A stretch of DNA of 29,917 nucleotides from JBNJDJ01 sp051744845 (GTDB taxonomy: Bacteria > Bacillota > Clostridia > Peptostreptococcales > Acidaminobacteraceae): contig JBNJDJ010000020.1 of the NCBI GenBank assembly GCA_051744845.1, forward strand, positions 1 to 29,917. Direction: 5' to 3'. Both the position numbers and the translations under genes were made by a program. The notes under the pieces were generated by a model. The model saw only the letters and a program-made list of their open reading frames with translations, ran no database searches and was not told the DNA's origin. Positions 15,731-24,141 of the stretch are shown here, one piece after another (position 1 is the stretch's first letter; every line of letters starts with the position of its first letter).

Positions 15731-17764
15731 ATGAGTTTTTTTAAAAAATTAAAAAAAGAAAATAATATCAATTTAAATAATAATCAAAAAAAGGCTTTAA
15801 AACATTTTAAAAATCCTGCATTAACATTAGCAATACCTGGAAGTGGTAAAACCACTTTATTAATTTGCAGATTATTATATTTAAACAAAGAAAAAAGTAT
15901 AAATTTAGAAAACATACTTACTTTAACATTTTCAAAAGCTTCTGCAAAAGATATGGAAAATAAATTTAATTCTCTTTTTCCTAATGTTTTAAATAAACCT
16001 ACATTTAGTACTATTCATAGATTTGCATATAAAGTTGTTAAAGAGTATTATCGTTATAGAGATGTTAATTTTACTTTAATCGAAGGTAAAGATGGTTATA
16101 TTAAAATTAAATTATTAAGAAATATTTACAAAAATGTTAACAAAAAATATCTGTCTAATGAAAATTTAGAAACTTTAATTAACGATATTAGTTATACACG
16201 AAATATGATGTTAAAAGAAAATTTTCCTAAGAATATAAAAAGGTTTGAAAAAATATATAATCAATATAAACTTGCAAAGAGAAAAAATAAATATATAGAT
16301 TTTGATGATATGATATTTATAGCACTAAAAGTTTTGCAAAAACATAAGAAACTTTTAAATAAATATCATAAAAAATATAAATTTTTACAAGTGGATGAAG
16401 CTCAAGATACATCTGTTTTACAACATAAATTAATTGAACTTTTAGCATATAATAATAACTTGTTTATGGTAGCTGATGATGATCAATCTATTTATTCTTT
16501 TAGAGGAGCGTGCCCAAAGTATTTACTTGATTTTAAGAAGCATTTTAATAATTCGAAAATCTATTATTTAAATAAAAATTATAGGTCGAGTTATGAAATA
16601 GTTAATACTTTTTCAAACTTTATCCAAAATAATAAAAGTAGATATAAAAAGAAATTTGAAAATGATAATCCTAAAAAAAATAAATTGAAAATAATTGAAT
16701 TTAAAAATGACTTTAATAGAAATAAATATCTATTAAATTATTTATCAAATATAGACCAAGAAGTAGCAATACTTTATAGAAACAATCTTTCTTCTTTACC
16801 AATAATTAATTTATTAAATAAAAATCATATCCCTTACAGTATAAAAGGGAAAAATACTGATATTTTTAACCATTGGATTTTTAAGGATATTAAAGCTTTT
16901 TTTAATTTAATACTTATAAACCAAGACTTAAATTCTTTTGAAAGAATATATTATAAGCTAGATAAATATATATCTAAAAAAATGATTCAATATTTAAAAA
17001 ATAATATAAGAAATAGATCAGTATTTGATTGCTTAATAAATAATCCAAATATAAAAAAGTTCCAAGCAAATAGTTTTAGAGAGTTAAAAAAAATATTTAC
17101 ATCTTTAAAAGAAAAAACTCCTTTAGAAATTATAAATGTAATAAAATATGAATTAAATTATTTAAATCATTTAAAAAACCGATCAGATAATTCTAATACT
17201 AACTATGATAATTTAAAAAATAAACTTCATATTTTAGAGTTAGTTGCTAATGAAGAAGAAAGTGCTTATGAATTCCTAGATTGTTTAGAAAAATTAGAAA
17301 AGTCAATATATAAATCTAATAATAATATTAATAATAATATTAAGCTAACAACAATGCATTCTTCTAAAGGTTTAGAATTTGAAAACGTCTTTATAATTGA
17401 TTTATACGATTCAATTATGCCTCAAAAGAAACAAGATATTCAAAAAGATCGAAGACTTTTATATGTAGCTATTTCTAGAGCTAAATCAAGTGTTTCAATA
17501 TTACATTCTAAATTTCTATCAGGTAAGTTTAACAATGATATAAAGTTTATAAATGAACTTAAATCACAAAAATATATTGAATATAAGAAATATAGATCGA
17601 AAAAATCTTTGAATTTTGAAAAAGGAGAACTTATTAATCATAAAAAATTTGGATTTGGTAAGATAGTTGATATAACTAAAAAAAATATAAGTATAAAATT
17701 TGAAGACTCAATAAAAGTTTTATCTAAAGAATTTTGTATTAAAAAAAATTTATTAAGTAAGTAA
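15731..17764 (+). CDS. UvrD/PcrA-type superfamily 1A DNA helicase
   Basis: ATP-dependent 3'-5' DNA helicase of the Rep/UvrD/PcrA family, used in repair or replication restart. With the start chosen (677 residues) the motifs are: Q motif near residue 19, Walker A IPGSGKTT (35-42), motif II VDEAQD (221-226), motif III DDDQSIYSFRGA (249-260), NYRSS, motif V TTMHSSKGLEFENVF and motif VI RRLLYVAISRAK. The C-terminus (KGELINHKKFGFGKIVDI) is the PcrA-like Tudor domain that contacts RNA polymerase in PcrA/UvrD. It is shorter and more divergent than standard PcrA (about 730-740 residues), so it may be a second paralogue. The ATG at 15731 has GAGGAG upstream; the ATG at 15680 has none and overlaps the promoter. 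msrB follows 21 nt later. Confidence 0.88.
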   Translation: MSFFKKLKKENNINLNNNQKKALKHFKNPALTLAIPGSGKTTLLICRLLYLNKEKSINLENILTLTFSKASAKDMENKFNSLFPNVLNKPTFSTIHRFAYKVVKEYYRYRDVNFTLIEGKDGYIKIKLLRNIYKNVNKKYLSNENLETLINDISYTRNMMLKENFPKNIKRFEKIYNQYKLAKRKNKYIDFDDMIFIALKVLQKHKKLLNKYHKKYKFLQVDEAQDTSVLQHKLIELLAYNNNLFMVADDDQSIYSFRGACPKYLLDFKKHFNNSKIYYLNKNYRSSYEIVNTFSNFIQNNKSRYKKKFENDNPKKNKLKIIEFKNDFNRNKYLLNYLSNIDQEVAILYRNNLSSLPIINLLNKNHIPYSIKGKNTDIFNHWIFKDIKAFFNLILINQDLNSFERIYYKLDKYISKKMIQYLKNNIRNRSVFDCLINNPNIKKFQANSFRELKKIFTSLKEKTPLEIINVIKYELNYLNHLKNRSDNSNTNYDNLKNKLHILELVANEEESAYEFLDCLEKLEKSIYKSNNNINNNIKLTTMHSSKGLEFENVFIIDLYDSIMPQKKQDIQKDRRLLYVAISRAKSSVSILHSKFLSGKFNNDIKFINELKSQKYIEYKKYRSKKSLNFEKGELINHKKFGFGKIVDITKKNISIKFEDSIKVLSKEFCIKKNLLSK

Positions 17765-17785
17765 TTTAAAAGAAAGGATTTATTT

Positions 17786-18214
17786 ATGATTAAAAAAAAT
17801 TATAAAAATGAAAATTTGACAAATTTACAAGTTAATGTTACTCAAAAAGATTTTACAGAAAAACCATTTAAAAATAAGTACTATGATTTCTTTGAAGATG
17901 GTATTTATGTAGATATTATTACTGGTGAACCTCTTTTTTCATCTAAAGACAAATTTAAATCTGGTTGTGGCTGGCCTAGTTTTTCTAAACCTATTGAAAA
18001 AGGACATGTAGTTGAAAAAAATGATGCATCTTTGGGTATGAATAGAATAGAAGTTAGATCAAAGAAAGGCAACTATCATTTAGGACATGTTTTTAATGAT
18101 GGACCAAAAGAATCTACTGGTTTAAGATATTGTATAAATAGCGCTTCTATTGATTTTATTAAAAAAGAAAATATGAAAAACGAAGGTTACGAAAAATATT
18201 TAAAATATGTATAA
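17786..18214 (+). CDS. msrB: Peptide methionine-(R)-S-oxide reductase MsrB
   Basis: Repairs protein-bound methionine-R-sulfoxide using thioredoxin. Motifs: SGCGWPSF with resolving Cys61, YHLGHVF with His98 and His101, and RYCINSASIDFI with catalytic Cys116. The two CxxC zinc-binding pairs of many MsrBs are absent (the first place reads GEPLFSSKDKF), so this is the zinc-free form common in Firmicutes. At 142 residues it is complete. An AAAGGA site precedes the ATG. The gene trails the helicase by 21 nt and ends at a stem-loop. Together with the GAF-type enzyme at 30-518, the cell appears to repair both free and protein-bound R-sulfoxide. Confidence 0.95.
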   Translation: MIKKNYKNENLTNLQVNVTQKDFTEKPFKNKYYDFFEDGIYVDIITGEPLFSSKDKFKSGCGWPSFSKPIEKGHVVEKNDASLGMNRIEVRSKKGNYHLGHVFNDGPKESTGLRYCINSASIDFIKKENMKNEGYEKYLKYV

Positions 18215-18216
18215 GA

Positions 18217-18240
18217 TGTAGTTTAAAAACTACACCTTTT
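18217..18240 (+). terminator. Terminator after msrB
   Basis: TGTAGTT/AACTACA (18217-18223 with 18228-18234, loop TAAA) is followed by CC and TTTT on the plus strand. On the minus strand there is no T run, so the convergent recX gene gets little help from it. Confidence 0.65.
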
Positions 18241-18244
18241 ACTT

Positions 18245-18880
18245 TTAATATTCTTTATATTCATATAATACATCTTCTAAAACACTATTTATAATATCAT
18301 AAGAATATCCTTTTCTTTTTAAATACCCAGATACCCTTTGATATCTTTTTTTATAACTAATATTTTCATATTTTTCATTTCTTTTTTTAGCTAACTTAAG
18401 AGCTTTTTTAAACTCAAATTCTTGTGAATATTCATTTAACAGTTCACTAATTATTCTTTCATTAACTCCTTTTTTTAGTAATTTATTTTTTATTTTATAA
18501 CTTCCCATTTTTTCGATTTTAAAATCAATATATCTTTTAGCATATTCATAATCATCTAAATATCTTAAGTCTTTTAATTTTTTTATAACTTTATTTATTG
18601 TATTAATATTAAATTCTTTATTTAATAATTTTTCTTTTAACTCATTTGTAGTCCTATCTTTATACGAAAGCAAACTATATGATTTGTTTATACAATCAGA
18701 ATATTCATCCTTTAGCATTATCTCTTGTCGTAAATTTTCATCTATTTTATCACCTTTATTAAGATCGAATTTATATAATGTTTTTTTATAAATACCAAAA
18801 GCAAATTTATTATCAATAAAAATAGAAACTCTTTTTGAATTATTCTTTTGAGTTTCTATCTTAGTTATAATATTATTCAT
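18245..18880 (-). CDS. recX: Regulatory protein RecX
   Basis: Modulates RecA by binding its filaments. The 211-residue, helix-rich, Lys/Arg-rich protein shows RecX three-helix repeats: SYSLLSYKDRTTNELKEKL (68-86), a region with LRYLDDYEYAKRYID, and the C-terminal RYQRVSGYLKRKGYSYDIINSVL. Its start overlaps the end of the upstream envelope-protein gene by 8 nt and has an AGAGG site inside that gene. The N-terminus (ITKIETQKNNSKRVSIFID) is also typical. No recA is in the window. Confidence 0.88.
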   Translation of the reverse strand: MNNIITKIETQKNNSKRVSIFIDNKFAFGIYKKTLYKFDLNKGDKIDENLRQEIMLKDEYSDCINKSYSLLSYKDRTTNELKEKLLNKEFNINTINKVIKKLKDLRYLDDYEYAKRYIDFKIEKMGSYKIKNKLLKKGVNERIISELLNEYSQEFEFKKALKLAKKRNEKYENISYKKRYQRVSGYLKRKGYSYDIINSVLEDVLYEYKEY

Positions 18881-19634
18881 TTTTACCTCTTTTAATTATA
18901 TCCTCATCTGTTATTTTGATTTTTATCCAATCTATTTTCATCTCATGCCCAGTTCCCCAACCATAAGAGTGAGTAAAAAATCTAATATAATCTTTATCTA
19001 ATTCTAAGCCGCTAGTATTATATTCCACTCCATTTATTTTATAAATAATTCTATTCATTCTAGTATCATATATTAATTCTTCAATAAACCACTCATTAAA
19101 AATAGGTTTAATTAACCTTGCACTATTCATAACTTCCCAAGTTGGTGGTAACACCCTAAAAATATGTCTTCCAGGCCTTATTGAATCTTCATTATAATTA
19201 TGTACATACTCTACTAAAACAGCTGCTTGACCGAAAGAATCTTCCCATTTTTTATTTGCCATCGGTTGCATTGATTTAGAATCCGTTTGATAAAGTACTA
19301 ATCCGCCAGTAAATTTATCATTAGCATAAGATATTTTTACTCTTCTTTTAAAACTTATTTTATAATCTTTTTCAATTTTTATAGGTCTAGACAATAAATA
19401 CGGCCCTTCATCTACCTTATCTACTTTTAAATTTAATACACTTTCATCTACTTCTAAACTATTTATACTTGATTTTTGGCTACGCCAACGACCAAAATAC
19501 CAAAATTCTCTATTTAATTCATTAAAATCATCTTTAAAGTTTAAAACTACTTTTGTATCATCAGGATTATATATTACAAAATAATATCCAGCAACTAAAG
19601 CTACAAATAAAATTACAGCTATTAATTTTCTCAA
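18873..19634 (-). CDS. Membrane-anchored or secreted protein with a concanavalin/lectin-like beta-sandwich
   Basis: A 253-residue protein with an N-terminal signal-anchor (about 3-22) and no lipobox. The rest looks all-beta, with DDFNELNREFWYFGRW at the start and IDWIKIKI at the end, a pattern seen in jelly-roll (concanavalin-like, GH16-related) domains. I see no GH16 catalytic motif, so a hydrolase call is not justified; binding of carbohydrate or another envelope ligand is only a guess. The start codon is TTG at 19634, supported by AGGAGG 5 nt upstream, which itself overlaps the stop codon of the miniprotein gene. It overlaps recX by 8 nt, so it lies inside a tightly packed operon. Confidence 0.7.
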   Translation of the reverse strand: MRKLIAVILFVALVAGYYFVIYNPDDTKVVLNFKDDFNELNREFWYFGRWRSQKSSINSLEVDESVLNLKVDKVDEGPYLLSRPIKIEKDYKISFKRRVKISYANDKFTGGLVLYQTDSKSMQPMANKKWEDSFGQAAVLVEYVHNYNEDSIRPGRHIFRVLPPTWEVMNSARLIKPIFNEWFIEELIYDTRMNRIIYKINGVEYNTSGLELDKDYIRFFTHSYGWGTGHEMKIDWIKIKITDEDIIKRGKNE

Positions 19635-19643
19635 TAAAACCTC

Positions 19644-19736
19644 CTATAGCATATACATAATTGATCCAGCAACCATTGAAAAAACCATTAAAGCCACCAT
19701 GACAAAGGCAACTTTTCTAGCAAAATCTCTACGCAT
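19644..19736 (-). CDS. 30-residue membrane miniprotein, Prli42-like
   Basis: The minus-strand frame encodes a basic start (MRRDFARKV) and one hydrophobic helix rich in Met, Val and Ala, ending in MYML. GGGAGG lies 6 nt before the ATG. The ATG overlaps the stop of the upstream gene by 8 nt, and the stop codon abuts the ribosome site of the next gene. Such signals make it a real gene despite its size. Length, basic head and single helix match Prli42, a Firmicutes miniprotein of about 31 residues that tethers the stressosome to the membrane in Listeria. Assignment to that family is by resemblance only. No stressosome gene is in the window, although a SpoIIE-type phosphatase is. Confidence 0.72.
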   Translation of the reverse strand: MRRDFARKVAFVMVALMVFSMVAGSIMYML

Positions 19737-20109
19737 TTTTTACCTCCCTATTTTTGTTCGAATCTTTTAACTTCTTTAATTCATTAATATCAAACGATAT
19801 CTTATGAATTGGATAATCTTTATGAAAATTTAATTTAAATAAAACTTTAAATTTATTTTTATTTACCCATCTTAATTGTATAAAATCAATAGATTTATCT
19901 AATTTTTCTTTAGATATTCTTTTACTAATTACTTCTTTTAATAAATCTAAATTTAAATATTCTAAATTTATTTGTTGTAAATAAGAATACGTTGTATAAA
20001 TTAATTGTTTTTTTATTTTATTGTAAGTAAAGAATTTTTTTGTTATACCAATAAATTTCACTAAAAAATATATAAAAAATGTTATACCTAATGCTATTAT
20101 ATACTCCAT
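19729..20109 (-). CDS. Small single-pass membrane protein of unknown function
   Basis: About 126 residues with one N-terminal transmembrane helix (about 4-22 from the second methionine), then a basic, mixed helix/strand cytoplasmic region rich in Lys, Ile and Leu. I recognise no family. The ATG at 20109 is preferred over the GTG six nucleotides earlier, because AGGAG lies 5 nt before the ATG and overlaps the GTG. It sits 50 nt after the alpha/beta-hydrolase gene and overlaps the miniprotein gene by 8 nt (shared ATGCGTAG), so the two are translationally coupled. A link to the miniprotein's job is plausible but unproven. Confidence 0.65.
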   Translation of the reverse strand: MEYIIALGITFFIYFLVKFIGITKKFFTYNKIKKQLIYTTYSYLQQINLEYLNLDLLKEVISKRISKEKLDKSIDFIQLRWVNKNKFKVLFKLNFHKDYPIHKISFDINELKKLKDSNKNREVKNA

Positions 20110-20159
20110 ATTCACTCCTCTCTTTCATTTTTCTATGATATATTAAAAATAAATTTTTT

Positions 20160-21353
20160 TCAATATTTTTTTATAAAATCAATTTCTAATTTATGTATTT
20201 CAGATAGTTTATTAATTCCTAGAATATAACTAATATATGAAAACGGCTTTAAAAAAATCCTAGAAGTAAGCATTTCTGAATTAACATTACTATATTCATA
20301 CTTATCACTAACAATTTTCAAATTGCTATTACTATTTATAAGTAATACATTTAAATTTTTGTTAATAAATTCTTCTTTTTTAAAATTATCAGATTCAAGA
20401 GCTATAACTTTTCTTATCCTCAAATCATCGCTAGCAATATCTATCGCTGCTTCCCCTCCTACTCCGTGTCCAAGTAAAGTAATTTTATTCAAATCAATTT
20501 TATAAGAATATTTTTTATTAATTTGTTTTAAAAAACTTATTGTATCCAATATATCTTTTTTATAATTTTTGTGAATATTTTCATATTTATTTTCATATTT
20601 TAATGCAAAAATCTCATCACCTTCTAAAAAACTATATTCCGAATAAAAAATATGATCAATTGCTATAACAAAATAACCCTTTGATGCTAAAATTTGAGAT
20701 ATCATAATATAATCTTCTGATAAAAAACCTTTTTTATGTGAAATAATTATAGGTTCAATATTATCTTTTTTTTCAGTAATTTTTGTATTCAAAAAAGCAT
20801 TAATTTTTAGGTCATTTAAAAAATTATAAATTTTTTTAGAATAATTATTATCAAATAACTTATCTACAGGTTTATTATCTACAAAAAGATTATCTTTTTT
20901 ATCACCTTTATTCTCGATAGGATAAAAAAATCTTAGTTTTAATTTTCTATAATCTTCATCTTGAAAATTTCTATCAATATTTTCTAATTGATACACTTCA
21001 GTTCCTACATTAAATTCTCCAGAATTGAAAATATAAAAGTTAATTGGTAAAGCAATTATAAAAATTATACTAATAAATAAAATTAAATAAGAAATCTTTA
21101 TAAATATATTTTTCTGAATTTTATATTTTTTATTATTAATATTTAAAAAAGATAAAAAAATGAATAATGAAATCATTAAAATATAATATATATAAACAAA
21201 AATCATCTGATATTTTAATGATTCAAAAAATATGTATATAGATGTAAAAGAAGAAAATATTAATAATCCAACTAAAGGTTTTTCAGTCAATTTATTAATC
21301 ACTTCTTGATTAATTGTGATTATCAATATAAATAAAATCAAAATATAGTCCAT
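20160..21353 (-). CDS. Membrane alpha/beta-hydrolase (PAF-acetylhydrolase-like) lacking the catalytic serine
   Basis: A 397-residue protein with four N-terminal transmembrane helices (about 3-115) and a C-terminal alpha/beta-hydrolase domain. The domain resembles the platelet-activating-factor acetylhydrolase II/dienelactone hydrolase group (KLRFFYPIE, VIAIDHIFYSEY, DILDTISFLKQI). The nucleophile elbow, normally GHSxGG, reads GHGVGG at 295-300: glycine (codon GGA) replaces the serine at 297. The PIIISH strand lacks the following oxyanion glycine. The acidic residue position reads ALESD, and I find no C-terminal HxxF-type histidine motif. It is therefore likely non-catalytic. The ATG at 21353 has AGGAG 7 nt upstream; a TTG 12 codons earlier lies inside the pseudouridine synthase gene and is rejected. 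Confidence 0.72.
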   Translation of the reverse strand: MDYILILFILIITINQEVINKLTEKPLVGLLIFSSFTSIYIFFESLKYQMIFVYIYYILMISLFIFLSFLNINNKKYKIQKNIFIKISYLILFISIIFIIALPINFYIFNSGEFNVGTEVYQLENIDRNFQDEDYRKLKLRFFYPIENKGDKKDNLFVDNKPVDKLFDNNYSKKIYNFLNDLKINAFLNTKITEKKDNIEPIIISHKKGFLSEDYIMISQILASKGYFVIAIDHIFYSEYSFLEGDEIFALKYENKYENIHKNYKKDILDTISFLKQINKKYSYKIDLNKITLLGHGVGGEAAIDIASDDLRIRKVIALESDNFKKEEFINKNLNVLLINSNSNLKIVSDKYEYSNVNSEMLTSRIFLKPFSYISYILGINKLSEIHKLEIDFIKKY

Positions 21354-21366
21354 ATTAAATCTCCTA

Positions 21367-22071
21367 TTAAACTTGTTTAGTGTAACCAATTATTTCAAAG
21401 AGATTTTTTAACTCATTTTTAGAAACTTGTCTATAGTTCCCAATAGTTAAGTTTCCTAATTTTAAATTTATAACTCTAGTTCTTTTTAATTTGATTACAT
21501 TATAGCCAAACTTTTTACACATCCTTCTTATTTGACGATTTAAACCTTGAGTTAAAATAATTTTAAAAGAATAATCATCAATTTTTTGAACTTTTGATTC
21601 TTTAGTAATACCAACTTCTAATTTTATATTACCCTGCATTTTGTTCAAGAAATTTTTATCAATTTTTTTATCTACTTTAACAATATATTCTTTTTCATGA
21701 TTATTTTTAGACTTTAGAATCTTATTTACAATCTCTCCATCATTAGTTAATAAAATTAAACCTTCTGAGTCCTTATCTAAGCGACCTACAGGAAATATCC
21801 TTACATCATAATCAATGTAGTCTATAATATTACTAGAATCGTGTTTTGCAGTTGTTACAGTAACTCCGACAGGTTTATTAAACAAAATATATTCATTATT
21901 TTCAGTTATTTCAATTATCTTACCATTAACTAAAACTATATCTTCTTTTTTAACTTCATCACCTAAATTACAAATTTCTCCATTAATTAAAACTTTACCT
22001 TGTTTTATTAAATCATCAGCTTCTCTTCTAGAACAATAATTTGCTTTTGATAAATATTTATTTATCCTCAT
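21367..22071 (-). CDS. rluF: 23S rRNA pseudouridine synthase, RluF/RsuA family
   Basis: Isomerises uridine to pseudouridine in rRNA. An N-terminal S4 RNA-binding domain (RINKYLSKANYCSRREADD, KVLINGEICNLGD) is followed by the synthase domain with motif GRLDKDSEGLILLTNDG, catalytic Asp99. Residues NKPVGVTVTT, NHEKEYIV and LTQGLNRQIRRMCKKFGY match the RluF branch better than RluB or RsuA, though the exact target uridine cannot be told. At 234 residues it is shorter than E. coli RluF (about 290). The ATG at 22071 starts one nucleotide after the stop of the upstream GNAT gene and has only a weak GGAAA site 13 nt away, suggesting translation by re-initiation. A longer reading from an upstream TTG has no ribosome site. 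Confidence 0.85.
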   Translation of the reverse strand: MRINKYLSKANYCSRREADDLIKQGKVLINGEICNLGDEVKKEDIVLVNGKIIEITENNEYILFNKPVGVTVTTAKHDSSNIIDYIDYDVRIFPVGRLDKDSEGLILLTNDGEIVNKILKSKNNHEKEYIVKVDKKIDKNFLNKMQGNIKLEVGITKESKVQKIDDYSFKIILTQGLNRQIRRMCKKFGYNVIKLKRTRVINLKLGNLTIGNYRQVSKNELKNLFEIIGYTKQV

Positions 22072-22072
22072 T

Positions 22073-22507
22073 TTAAACACTAATTTCCAGTTCAATCCAA
22101 TCTTTCGTTGAATCAATTTCAATAAAACCTATTCTTTTCATAGCTTCTATTGCCTTTTTATCTTCTACACTTATAAAAGATCTAATTACACTTTCTACAT
22201 AATCATAATATTCAACTAAGTATTCTATACCTTGCGATACGAAATCAGTACCAAATCCTTGATCTACAAACTCTGGTACTAAAGCTAAACCAATCTCTAA
22301 AATATCATTTTCAAAATAACATTCAATAAATCCTACTAAAGACTCATCATAATATGCAACAAAAAAATCATATTCTTCTTCATCTAACATCTCATCAATA
22401 TCTTCTGCTTGATGTTGAATATTATAACAATCAAATGTATTATCAAGCCCTTTAGATAATATTAGATTAGCATCTTGTTCATTAACAGGCCTAAAATCTA
22501 AAAACAT
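22073..22507 (-). CDS. GNAT-family N-acetyltransferase
   Basis: A 144-residue single-domain GNAT protein. The acetyl-CoA motif is PEFVDQGFGTDFVSQGIEYL, with DQGFGT where R/Q-x-x-G-x-G is usual, and SVEDKKAIEAMKRIGFIEI at the end is the typical motif B. It resembles RimJ/YoaA-like acetyltransferases, which often act on protein N-termini or small amines, but the substrate is not predictable. It is unusually acidic (many Glu/Asp) for this genome. AAAGGAGG precedes the ATG by 5 nt and a promoter lies at 22546-22574, so it heads the eight-gene run down to recX. Confidence 0.85.
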   Translation of the reverse strand: MFLDFRPVNEQDANLILSKGLDNTFDCYNIQHQAEDIDEMLDEEEYDFFVAYYDESLVGFIECYFENDILEIGLALVPEFVDQGFGTDFVSQGIEYLVEYYDYVESVIRSFISVEDKKAIEAMKRIGFIEIDSTKDWIELEISV

Positions 22508-22545
22508 ATTTCCTCCTTTATTAAATTAAGTTTCTCTATATCTTT

Positions 22546-22574
22546 ATTATAATATAAATTTAACTTTTTTTTAA
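22546..22574 (-). promoter_or_regulatory. Promoter of the GNAT-rluF-recX run
   Basis: Minus strand: TTAAAA (22574-22569), 17-nt spacer, TATAAT (22551-22546), 39 nt before the ATG. The -10 is perfect; the -35 is weak. Confidence 0.5.
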
Positions 22575-22583
22575 CTTTTTATT

Positions 22584-22612
22584 TAAAAAAATGATACTTT
22601 AAGTATCATTTT
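22584..22612 (-). terminator. Terminator after the GGDEF gene
   Basis: ATGATACT/AGTATCAT (22591-22598 with 22602-22609), extended by A-T pairs, then a run of seven Ts on the minus strand (complement of 22584-22590). It lies 6 nt after the stop at 22618. Confidence 0.88.
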
Positions 22613-22617
22613 AAAAT

Positions 22618-24057
22618 TTATATATTAGATTCAAATGAAAAAATAATATTTCTATCAAAATTTTCAAATAAATTATTCATATTTTTTAACACTTTTTTAT
22701 TATATATTTTATTTCCTTTAGTTGAAAAATTATTTTTATGAATTATATTAAAAAAATCATAATTTGTTTTATTAAAGATAATCTCATCTTTTTCTAAATT
22801 ACTAATAGAAATTTTAATGCCTAAATTTCTTAATTTGATTAATCTATCATTAATATTTTTGTTCAAAGTTTTCTTTAGAATATCTAAAACTAAATATTTA
22901 GTATCAATATTCTCTCTTTCAATATATTTTTTTAAAAAATTATAATACTCATTACTATTTAAACCAACATTTGATATTCTTAAAAAAATATATCTATTAT
23001 TATTTTTAATTTTTGCTATACTCTCTTTAGTTAAAATCTTATCTATTTTTAATTTAAGTTCATTATCATTTATTAAATTAATATTTTTTAATTTTTTTAT
23101 ATTATTAAATTCTATCTTTAATTTATAAGCCTTTTGATATTCAGATTTATAAAAATTAATTTTTTTAAATTTTATATTATAGTCTTTTTTTATAATACTT
23201 TCTTTAATTTTAAATTCTAAAATCTTTTTATTCTTTATCTGACTAAGTATTTTATGATCAAATCCACATACATTTTTACTAGATTCCTTTTTAGCAAAAT
23301 ACATTGCCATGTCTGCAAAATCAATTAATTGATCTAAATTAACACTATCAAAAGGATACCTTGAATATCCAATATCTGCATTTATATTTAAATTAACATT
23401 CTCAATATTCATTTCTTTATTTATAGTATTAATTAATCTATTTATAATTTTTTTAATAACTATTTCTTTAGAAACTTTTTGTAAAACTATTATAAACTCA
23501 TCTCCACCATATCTTATAACAAAATCATTCTCTTTAATAACTTTTTTTAACCTTTTACCAATTGTTTTTAATACTTCATCTCCTAGCAAATGACCATAAT
23601 CATCATTAACTTTTTTAAAATCTTTTATATCAATAAACAAAATTGACTTAGGGGAAATATTTTTATTAAATCTATCATATAGATATCTTCTATTTTTCAG
23701 TTTAGTTAAAGGATCAGTATATTTAATTTTAAAAATTTCTTTATCTTTTTTTATTATATTTGTTTTATCTTTTAATTTTATTAAAAGATGGTTCTTGTCT
23801 ACTTTTTTGCAAGAAACCTTATATATATATACTTCATTATTAACACATAATTTTAAATCCTTCATATTTATTTTATTTATCAAATCTTTAAACTTATGAT
23901 TTATAGCAATTAAATTATAAATATCTTTTACGCTCTTAACTTTCCTTTTATTAATCTTTTTATAAAAAAATTTGTTAGCCCATATTTTTTCATCTTTAAT
24001 ATTATAAATGAAAAATATATCATCAAGCAAATTAAGTATTTTTTTACTTTTGTACAT
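22618..24057 (-). CDS. GGDEF diguanylate cyclase with a degenerate EAL-like domain
   Basis: Predicted to make cyclic di-GMP. Residues about 10-100 look PAS-like (FFIYNIKDEKIWANKFFYKK). The GGDEF domain covers about 110-265 with DPLTKLKNRRYL, FIDIKDFKKVNDDYGHLLGD (metal and substrate site) and an intact GGDEF at 184-188. The inhibitory RxxD site is KEND (175-178), so product inhibition may be lost. The last ~200 residues follow the EAL pattern in hydrophobic spacing (RYIFLRISN, LVLDILKK, LIKLRNLGIKISISNLEKDE), but the EAL/EVTE glutamate positions and DDFG are replaced, so phosphodiesterase activity is unlikely. The protein is soluble. GGGGG precedes the ATG; it has its own promoter and terminator. 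Confidence 0.82.
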   Translation of the reverse strand: MYKSKKILNLLDDIFFIYNIKDEKIWANKFFYKKINKRKVKSVKDIYNLIAINHKFKDLINKINMKDLKLCVNNEVYIYKVSCKKVDKNHLLIKLKDKTNIIKKDKEIFKIKYTDPLTKLKNRRYLYDRFNKNISPKSILFIDIKDFKKVNDDYGHLLGDEVLKTIGKRLKKVIKENDFVIRYGGDEFIIVLQKVSKEIVIKKIINRLINTINKEMNIENVNLNINADIGYSRYPFDSVNLDQLIDFADMAMYFAKKESSKNVCGFDHKILSQIKNKKILEFKIKESIIKKDYNIKFKKINFYKSEYQKAYKLKIEFNNIKKLKNINLINDNELKLKIDKILTKESIAKIKNNNRYIFLRISNVGLNSNEYYNFLKKYIERENIDTKYLVLDILKKTLNKNINDRLIKLRNLGIKISISNLEKDEIIFNKTNYDFFNIIHKNNFSTKGNKIYNKKVLKNMNNLFENFDRNIIFSFESNI

Positions 24058-24092
24058 CTTATCCCCCTTTAATAAAATGATATCCTAATGCT

Positions 24093-24121
24093 ATTATAAT
24101 ACCGAAAAAATATTATTGCAA
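24093..24121 (-). promoter_or_regulatory. Promoter of the GGDEF gene
   Basis: Minus strand: TTGCAA (24121-24116), 17-nt spacer, TATAAT (24098-24093), 36 nt before the ATG, so the leader is short (about 28 nt). Confidence 0.7.
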
Positions 24122-24141
24122 ACATTAAAAATATAATTAAT

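Noticed and set aside
17317..17342. AAT-rich short repeats near the end of the helicase gene
   Set aside because: Simple asparagine/isoleucine codon runs in AT-rich coding DNA, not a structured repeat.
17786..18214. Missing zinc cysteines in MsrB as an anomaly
   Set aside because: Zinc-free MsrB is common in this group, so it is not a notable loss.
20323..20505. Short plus-strand frame opposite the alpha/beta-hydrolase gene
   Set aside because: No ribosome site and no continuity with any plus-strand gene.
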